This document shows positions 51,335 to 56,391 of a stretch of DNA of 56,391 nucleotides, piece by piece. Position numbers and translations under genes: made by a program. The notes under the pieces are model-generated. The model did no database searches and was not told the DNA's origin. It saw only the letters and a program-made list of their open reading frames with translations. This DNA comes from Sphingobium trunci (GTDB lineage: Bacteria > Pseudomonadota > Alphaproteobacteria > Sphingomonadales > Sphingomonadaceae): contig NZ_JAKUJY010000026.1 of NCBI RefSeq assembly GCF_022664535.1, forward strand, positions 1 through 56,391. The letters are read 5' to 3'. Each line of letters opens with the position of its first letter. Within the stretch, counting starts at the first letter, position 1.

Positions 51335-51961
51335 TTACTTGCCCGGGGCCTTTTCCGCCGGTGCGGCGGCGTTGCTTGCCGCATTGGCGGCTGTGGTCGG
51401 TGCGGCATTGTCGCCCCCTGCGGCGGGCGCGGCGTCGGCGGCGGGCAGCGGCAGGTTCGACCCCTGAGCGTTCAGCCAGGCGATGACGTTCGCGCGGTCG
51501 ACCGGATTGCCCAGGCCAGCAAAGGTCATCTTGGTGCCCGGCGCGAATTCACGCGGCGAGGTCAGCCAGTGATCCAGCGCCTCGAAGGTCCAGTTGCCGC
51601 CCTTGCTCTTGAGCGCTTCGGAGAAAGCGAAGCCGCCCTTGCCCTGGCCGATCGCTTCGCCCACCGTGGCGTAGAGATTGGGACCGATGCCGTTGGCGCC
51701 GCCCTGATTGGCGGTGTGGCAGGCCGCGCACTTGGCAAACACCTTCTCGCCCGCCGCGACATCGGCGCTGGCGAGCAGGGTGTTGAGGCCGGGGCCGCTG
51801 GCGGCGGCGCCCGCGCCTTCGGCTTCCACGCCTTCGATCGCATAGCCCATCTTCTCGGGCCGCTCTTCATGGAAGAATTTGGAACTGACAATCGCGCCGC
51901 CCAGCGCGATGATACCCGCGAACAAAGCCCAACCGGCAGCGGTGTTGAAACGATCGCCCAT
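51335..51961 (-). CDS. Membrane-anchored class I cytochrome c (CycM-like)
   Basis: The ATG at 51961 gives 208 residues. It has an N-terminal uncleaved membrane anchor (AAGWALFAGIIALGGAIV) and a c-type heme motif CAACH at 78-82. GPNLYATVG and the axial methionine in GTKMTFAGL (M145) follow. The tail is Ala/Pro-rich. CycM-type proteins carry electrons from the bc1 complex to cytochrome c oxidase in alphaproteobacteria. Confidence 0.92.
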   Translation of the reverse strand: MGDRFNTAAGWALFAGIIALGGAIVSSKFFHEERPEKMGYAIEGVEAEGAGAAASGPGLNTLLASADVAAGEKVFAKCAACHTANQGGANGIGPNLYATVGEAIGQGKGGFAFSEALKSKGGNWTFEALDHWLTSPREFAPGTKMTFAGLGNPVDRANVIAWLNAQGSNLPLPAADAAPAAGGDNAAPTTAANAASNAAAPAEKAPGK

Positions 51962-52149
51962 TCGCTCGGATTCCCCTGGATTTCTGTTCTGGGCGCTTGT
52001 GGTCGCGTCCCCTCTCGCCCGCTGCCATAATGGCGCAAACGCGAACGTGCAAGCCGGGTTGAACGCGATCATGCGCGCTTTTCATGGCTTTGTGCACCAA
52101 CAGCATGCTTGCGCGTGCGCGATGGAGTGAATAAGCGCGCTTTTCGTCC

Positions 52150-53040
52150 ATGGAAAACTTCCCCGCCCCCGCCCGCCTCCTTGTCGCGGAAATGGCCGCA
52201 AAGGCCGCTGCCGACCCTGCTCGCGCCGTCGCCTTCCAGGGCGCGCCGGGCGCCAATTCGCACCTTGCCGCGCTCGGCTACGCGCCCGATTGCCTGCCCC
52301 TGCCCAGCTTCGCGTTCGAGGATGCGATCGACGCGGTGCGGAACGGCGAAGCCGCGCGGGCGATCATTCCGATCGAGAACAGCCTGCACGGACGGGTCGC
52401 GGACATGCATTTCCTGCTGCCCGAATCCGGGCTGCACATCATCGACGAATATTTTCTGCGCATCCGGCACTGCCTGATGGCGCCCGACACCGCCCCGGTG
52501 AAGAGCGCGGTCAGCCACCCCCAGGCGCTGGGCCAGTGCCGCCATTATCTGCGCGATCGCGGCATCCAGCCGGTCAGCTATGCCGATACGGCGGGCGCGG
52601 CGGCGCTGGTCGCGGAAACCCAGGTGGCGGGCGAGGGGGCGATCGCCCCCTATCTGGCGGCGGAACTTTATGGCCTGCGGCTGGTGGCGGAGAATATCGA
52701 GGACAGCGACGACAATATGACCCGCTTCCTGGTCCTCTCGCGCGAGCCGAAGATGCCGACGGCGGGCGTGGGACTGGTGATGACCACCTTCCTGTTCGAG
52801 GTGAAGAATATCCCCGCCGCGCTCTACAAGGCGATGGGCGGTTTCGCGACCAATGGCGTCAACATGACCAAGCTGGAGAGCTACCAGCGCGGCGCCAGCT
52901 TCGCCGCGACGGAATTTTATTGCGATATAGAGGGAATGCCCGGCGATCCGGCGGTCGATCGCGCGCTGGCGGAACTGGAATTCCACACCAAATGGGTGCG
53001 GATGCTGGGAAGTTACCGGCAGGCCAGACCCAGAACGTGA
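52150..53040 (+). CDS. pheA: Prephenate dehydratase
   Basis: The 296-residue protein has the catalytic domain (AFQGAPGANSHLAAL, PIENSLHGRV, SHPQALGQCRHYL). The TRF motif is in DDNMTRFLVLSR, and a C-terminal ACT domain follows (VKNIPAALYKAMGGFATNGVNMTKLESY). It converts prephenate to phenylpyruvate in phenylalanine synthesis, with allosteric control by the ACT domain. The chorismate mutase domain is absent, as usual in this group. Confidence 0.95.
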   Translation: MENFPAPARLLVAEMAAKAAADPARAVAFQGAPGANSHLAALGYAPDCLPLPSFAFEDAIDAVRNGEAARAIIPIENSLHGRVADMHFLLPESGLHIIDEYFLRIRHCLMAPDTAPVKSAVSHPQALGQCRHYLRDRGIQPVSYADTAGAAALVAETQVAGEGAIAPYLAAELYGLRLVAENIEDSDDNMTRFLVLSREPKMPTAGVGLVMTTFLFEVKNIPAALYKAMGGFATNGVNMTKLESYQRGASFAATEFYCDIEGMPGDPAVDRALAELEFHTKWVRMLGSYRQARPRT

Positions 53041-53070
53041 CCTTCGGCGCAGGGCTGCTATAGTCCCGCC

Positions 53071-53796
53071 ATGGTCGCAGCCGTCATCCTGTCCGCCTTG
53101 GCGATGAGCCTGATCGTCGCGGTGCGCTATCTGCTGACCAGCGGGGGCTTCGCCTGGGCGACGCGGCTGCGCCAGCCCGGCCTCTATCGCGGTCTGGACC
53201 GGCAGATTCGCCGCGAAATCGGCTGGTCGCTGGCGTCCGCGCTGATCTACGGGATTCCGGCGGGCGTGGTCGCATGGGGATGGCAGGCGCGTGGGTGGAC
53301 GCGGGTCTATGCCGACGTCCACGCCTTTCCGCTCTGGTATCTGCCGGTCTCGGTGCTGCTCTATCTCGCCGCGCATGACGCCTGGTTCTACTGGACGCAT
53401 CGCTGGATGCACCGGCCCCGGCTTTTCCGCATCGCCCATGCCGTGCACCATGCCAGCCGCCCGCCCACGGCCTGGGCGGCGATGAGCTTCCACCCCTGGG
53501 AAGCGCTGACCGGCGCGGTCGTCATCCCGGCGCTGGTCTTCCTCATCCCCATCCATGTCGCTGCGCTGGGCGCGGTGCTGACGATCATGACCGTGATGGG
53601 CGTCGGCAACCATATGGGGTGGGAGATGTTTCCGCCCTGGCTCGTGAAGGGACCGGTGGGACGCTGGCTGATCACCGCCAGCCATCACCAGCGGCATCAT
53701 GAGCAATATGCCTGCAACTATGGGCTTTATTTCCGCGTCTGGGACCGGCTTTGCGGGACGGACAGGGGTTTGGGCAGATTCAGGGAGGCGGCGTGA
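53071..53796 (+). CDS. Sterol desaturase/fatty acid hydroxylase family protein
   Basis: The 241-residue membrane protein has the histidine clusters of the di-iron hydroxylase superfamily: HDAWFYWTHRWMH, HAVHHASRPP and HHQRHHEQY. Four hydrophobic segments are present. Members hydroxylate or desaturate lipids, sterols or carotenoids; the substrate is not clear, and carotenoid or hopanoid modification is possible. It overlaps the next gene by four bases (GTGA). Confidence 0.92.
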   Translation: MVAAVILSALAMSLIVAVRYLLTSGGFAWATRLRQPGLYRGLDRQIRREIGWSLASALIYGIPAGVVAWGWQARGWTRVYADVHAFPLWYLPVSVLLYLAAHDAWFYWTHRWMHRPRLFRIAHAVHHASRPPTAWAAMSFHPWEALTGAVVIPALVFLIPIHVAALGAVLTIMTVMGVGNHMGWEMFPPWLVKGPVGRWLITASHHQRHHEQYACNYGLYFRVWDRLCGTDRGLGRFREAA

Positions 53797-54221
53797 AGAC
53801 GGGATCGGTGATGCTGATGACGCTGTTGATGGGCGCGGCCCCGGCCGATCTGGCACAGCCGCTCAGCATGGAGGTGCGGGGCCTGCGGTCGGCGAAGGGC
53901 AATGTCCTGATCTGCGTCACCCGGTCGCCGCGCTATTTCCCCGATTGCACCCATGATCCCGAAAAGCGGCATTTCGCGGTGCCGGTGAAGGCGGGGACGA
54001 TCGCGCTGGGCGCGATGGCGCCCGGAACCTATGCGATCGCCATCGTCCATGATGAGAATGGCAATGGAAAGCTGGACACGTTCGCTGGCATCCCGCGCGA
54101 AGGGGTGGGCTTTTCGCGCAATCCCGCGATCCGCTTCGGCGCGCCCAGCTTCAAATCCGCGCAGTTCGCCGTGGCGGGCGCTGCGGTGCAGCAGGACATC
54201 CGGGTCAAATATTTCCTCTAG
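53793..54221 (+). CDS. DUF2141 family exported protein
   Basis: With the GTG at 53793 (overlapping the previous stop) the protein has 142 residues and a signal peptide. The DUF2141 domain shows VEVRGLRSAKGNVLICV-type text (MEVRGLRSAKGNVLICV), APGTYAIAIVHDENGNGKLD and GIPREGVGFSRNPAI. The DxNxNGKxD segment looks like a calcium-binding loop. Function unknown; it often neighbours carotenoid or lipid hydroxylases. Confidence 0.88.
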   Translation: MKTGSVMLMTLLMGAAPADLAQPLSMEVRGLRSAKGNVLICVTRSPRYFPDCTHDPEKRHFAVPVKAGTIALGAMAPGTYAIAIVHDENGNGKLDTFAGIPREGVGFSRNPAIRFGAPSFKSAQFAVAGAAVQQDIRVKYFL

Positions 54222-54357
54222 GAATCACGGCAAGTCAGGGAACTGGAACGCGCGACCTGATGCAATCGGGCCGCAAGCCGCTACAATCGTACGCTTTTCC
54301 ACCGGCCTTGTTCCAATGGGGTGACGCCCCACATAAGGCGCTGTATGGAGGCGGCGA

Positions 54358-55299
54358 GTGACCGCACAGGCAGCAGGAGATTTTGAAGTGGCGACCCTGG
54401 GATTGAGCGAGGCCGACAAGGCATCGGTGGAGGCTTTCCGCCGGGATGTGGTGGACCCGTCGCGCACGAGCCTGGTGATCGTCGACTTCTGGGCCGAATG
54501 GTGCGGCCCCTGCAAGCAGCTGGCGCCGGTGATCGAGAAGGTCTGCGCCGACTATGCGCCCAAGGGCGTGAAGCTGGTCAAGATCAATGTCGATGAGGAC
54601 AAGTTCATCGCGGCGCAGTTCCGCGTCCAGTCGATCCCGACCGTCTATGCCGTGTTCCAGGGCCAGCCGGTCGCTGATCTCAGCCAGGCGCGCACCGAAG
54701 GGCAGCTCAAGCAATATCTCGACCAGTTGCTGGCCCAGTTGCCGATCGAATCCGATGAAAAGGCCCAGTTGCAGGAAATCGCCCCGCTGATCGCCATGGG
54801 CGAGGAACTGCTGGCCGGTGGCGAGGCGGAACGCGCGCTTTCCGTGTTCCAGCAGATCGGCCAGATGGTGCAGGACAATGCGGAGGTCGCTTCGGGCGAG
54901 GCGCGGGCGCTGGCGGCGCTGGGGCAACTTGACAAGGCGGAGGCGGTGCTGGCGGCGCTGCCCGCCGACGTGGCGAAGGATCAGGCGATCGAGCGGGCGC
55001 GGGCTGCGATCGCGCTCAAGCGGGACGCGAAGCCGGTGGCGGACCTTTCCGGTATCGCGGCGAAGGTCGCGGCCGATCCCGACGATCATGAGGCGCGCTT
55101 CGAACTCGCCAACGGCCTTATGGCCAATGGCGACCGGGACGGCGCGGCCGAACAGTTGCTGGAAAGCGTGCGGCGCGACCGGGCCTGGAACGATGGCGCG
55201 GCGCGGGCGCAGCTCATCAAGCTGTTCGAGGCGACGGGGCTGGAAGACCCCTGGGTGGCGGCGCAGCGGCGCAGGCTTTCGCAAATCCTCTTTTCCTGA
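54358..55299 (+). CDS. Thioredoxin-TPR protein (CnoX/YbbN-like)
   Basis: The GTG start at 54358 gives 313 residues. An N-terminal thioredoxin domain has the active-site CGPC (49-52) in FWAEWCGPCKQL and SIPTVYAVFQGQPV. A helical TPR-like domain fills the rest (LALGQLDKAEAVLAALP-like repeats, ARFELANGLMANGDRDGAAEQLLESV). In Escherichia coli CnoX is a chaperedoxin that guards oxidised proteins and works with GroEL. The version here keeps both redox cysteines, so thioredoxin activity is possible. Confidence 0.93.
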   Translation: MTAQAAGDFEVATLGLSEADKASVEAFRRDVVDPSRTSLVIVDFWAEWCGPCKQLAPVIEKVCADYAPKGVKLVKINVDEDKFIAAQFRVQSIPTVYAVFQGQPVADLSQARTEGQLKQYLDQLLAQLPIESDEKAQLQEIAPLIAMGEELLAGGEAERALSVFQQIGQMVQDNAEVASGEARALAALGQLDKAEAVLAALPADVAKDQAIERARAAIALKRDAKPVADLSGIAAKVAADPDDHEARFELANGLMANGDRDGAAEQLLESVRRDRAWNDGAARAQLIKLFEATGLEDPWVAAQRRRLSQILFS

Positions 55300-55307
55300 T
55301 CCCCGCG

Positions 55308-55916
55308 ATGGCGCGCGTGTCCATCTTTCCCCTGTCGGGCGCCCTGCTGCTGCCGGGGATGGAGTTGCCGCTCCATATTTTCGAGCCGCGCTACAAGGCG
55401 CTGATCCACGACGCGGTGGCGCGGGACCGGCGGATCGGCATGATCCAGCCGCGCGAGGAGGGGGAGAAACCGGCGCTCTTCGACATGGGGTGCCTGGGCC
55501 ACATCACCCATATCGAGGCGCTGGAGGATGGGCGGTTCAATATCGTCCTCAGGGGGCTGGCGCGGTTTCGCGTGGTGCGGGAACTGGACGTGCCGACCGC
55601 CTTTCGCCAGATCGAGGCGGACGTGGAGCCGATGGCGCAGGAGGATGAGATCCTCTCCGCCGTCGAACGCGCGGCGCTGGAGCTGGAATCGCGGCGTTTC
55701 GCCGAAGCGCTGGGCTATGTGGTGGACTGGACGGCGGTGTCGCGGCTGGACGATATGGCGCTGGTCAACGGCATCGCGCAGATCGCTCCCTTCGACCCCG
55801 CCGCCAAGCAGACCCTGCTGGAGGCCGATACGCTGGGCGACCGGAGCGACCGGATCATCCAGCTCATGCAGATCGTCGGGCGCATCGAGCGCAACGGCGG
55901 CGCGACCATGCAATGA
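55308..55916 (+). CDS. Lon N-terminal substrate-binding domain protein
   Basis: The 202-residue protein is a stand-alone LON_substr_bdg domain: RVSIFPLSGALLLPGMELPLHIFEPRY, AVARDRRIGMIQPR and MGCLGHITHIEALEDGRFNIVLRGLARF. It lacks the AAA and protease domains of Lon. It lies 8 bp after the CnoX-like gene and overlaps the Trm112-like gene (ATGA), forming a conserved three-gene unit in sphingomonads. A role in protein quality control is inferred. Confidence 0.92.
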   Translation: MARVSIFPLSGALLLPGMELPLHIFEPRYKALIHDAVARDRRIGMIQPREEGEKPALFDMGCLGHITHIEALEDGRFNIVLRGLARFRVVRELDVPTAFRQIEADVEPMAQEDEILSAVERAALELESRRFAEALGYVVDWTAVSRLDDMALVNGIAQIAPFDPAAKQTLLEADTLGDRSDRIIQLMQIVGRIERNGGATMQ

Positions 55917-56110
55917 GCGGGCCAGCGAGTGGGACAATGAGTGGCGCCCCCGATCCTGCCTTGCTGGCCAAGCTGGCATGCCCGGTGACGCGGACGCCGC
56001 TGCGCTGGGACGCGGAACGAAGCGAACTGGTGTCGGACGCGGCGGGCCTGGCCTTCCCGGTGCGCGATGGCGTGCCCGTGCTGGTGGTCCGCGAAGCCCG
56101 GTCCATCTGA
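55913..56110 (+). CDS. Trm112-like small protein
   Basis: The 65-residue protein has the Trm112/YcaR core: LLAKLACPVTRTPLRWD, ELVSDAAGLAFPVRDGVPVLVV. Only one cysteine remains, so it does not have the two-pair zinc site of some relatives. Members activate methyltransferases or have unknown roles. Start and stop overlaps link it to the Lon-N domain gene. Confidence 0.9.
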   Translation: MSGPASGTMSGAPDPALLAKLACPVTRTPLRWDAERSELVSDAAGLAFPVRDGVPVLVVREARSI

Positions 56111-56189
56111 CTGGCGGTTTCGGGTGGCAGGCGGACGTCGTTTCTCCCCTCCCGCAGGCGGGAGGCGGGTGTCTGGGATTGGCCGATAG

Positions 56190-56391
56190 TGTTGAAAAAG
56201 CCGGGCTTGCAGTAATTGCGCGGTCCTGATTCACTGATCCTGTCGTTAGGAGACAGGCTCATGATGGGTGATCGGACGGTGATGCAGGAGGCGCTGTTTT
56301 ACAGCTTCAGGCTGGAAGACCATGTTCCCCAGAACCACCTGTTGCGGGCGGTGGATCGCTTCGTTGATCTGGACGGTATCCGGGAGAAGCT
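56190..56391 (+). mobile_element. Left end of an IS element (IS1182/IS5-like), truncated by window
   Basis: The start is estimated near TGTTGAAAAAG at 56190, which may be the terminal inverted repeat. The transposase gene begins at 56261 after AGGAGACAGG. The right end is outside the window, so target duplication and inverted repeat cannot be checked. Confidence 0.65.
56261..56391 (+). CDS. Transposase N terminus (DUF772-type), partial
   Basis: The visible 43 residues begin MMGDRTVMQEALFYSFRLED and continue HVPQNHLLRAVDRFVDL and GIREKL. This matches the N-terminal DUF772 segment of IS1182/IS5-type transposases. The rest, including the DDE residues, lies beyond the window. Confidence 0.8.
   Translation, partial: MMGDRTVMQEALFYSFRLEDHVPQNHLLRAVDRFVDLDGIREK

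Noticed and set aside
56144..56170. CCTCCCGC/GCGGGAGG hairpin after the Trm112-like gene as terminator
   Set aside because: The stem lacks a following T-run; it may be a repeat remnant, so it is not listed as a terminator.

Overview
The window is GC-rich alphaproteobacterial chromosome, most likely from a member of the Sphingomonadaceae (Sphingobium/Novosphingobium type). This rests on three large TonB-dependent receptors in catabolic loci, scattered recF and dnaN, DUF3297, IalB-like and CycM-like genes, CHAP-domain secreted proteins, and GC-rich codon use with long empty antisense frames. No rRNA, tRNA or CRISPR was seen. The genus is an inference.

Region 1 (1-11943, all minus strand) is a type I secretion operon. 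In transcription order it holds an HlyB-type ABC exporter with a degenerate C39 domain, an HlyD-type adaptor, an HlyC-type lysine acyltransferase, a small secreted Sel1-repeat protein, a 113-aa unknown protein and a giant RTX protein that runs off the left edge (at least 2359 residues). Start/stop overlaps couple most of these genes. The RTX protein has hydrophobic Gly/Ala segments upstream of its calcium-binding repeats and near-identical 474-bp repeats towards its C terminus. Together they look like a complete acylated RTX toxin or adhesin system, with two accessory genes I cannot match to a described system.

Region 2 (about 12-12.85 kb) is a 900-bp gene-poor spacer with an orphan terminator and other hairpins.

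Region 3 (12.85-29.7 kb) is a nutrient acquisition and catabolism island. Rightward it has a TonB receptor, then a coupled trio (NtaA-type flavin monooxygenase, fumarate-reductase-like flavoprotein, 2x[4Fe-4S] ferredoxin), then a nucleoside-hydrolase-like secreted protein and a second TonB receptor. Leftward it has a third TonB receptor, a GH3 beta-glucosidase, a type-B carboxylesterase and a LacI-family regulator in one operon. A double 14-bp palindrome at 29676-29703, overlapping a TTGACA element of the leftward operon, recurs as a single copy over the -10 of the nucleoside-hydrolase gene (18609-18622). The LacI protein therefore probably controls both units. The substrate is unknown; a glycosylated and/or esterified compound is inferred.

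Region 4 (29.8-56.1 kb) is ordinary core genome: cyclophilin, DUF72, PspC, gamma-glutamylcyclotransferase-like, dienelactone hydrolase, peroxiredoxin, recF, two CHAP proteins, serine protease, CFA synthase, an MsrP-like molybdoenzyme with cytochrome b, two OmpA-like barrels, rlmN, dnaN, a PAS-GGDEF-EAL-PilZ protein, cytochrome c, pheA, a fatty acid hydroxylase, a CnoX-like thioredoxin, a Lon-N domain protein and a Trm112-like protein. Two families of dispersed intergenic repeats occur here. One supplies the stop codon of two unrelated genes; the other is MITE-like with a 31-bp palindrome. An IS transposase begins at the right edge.
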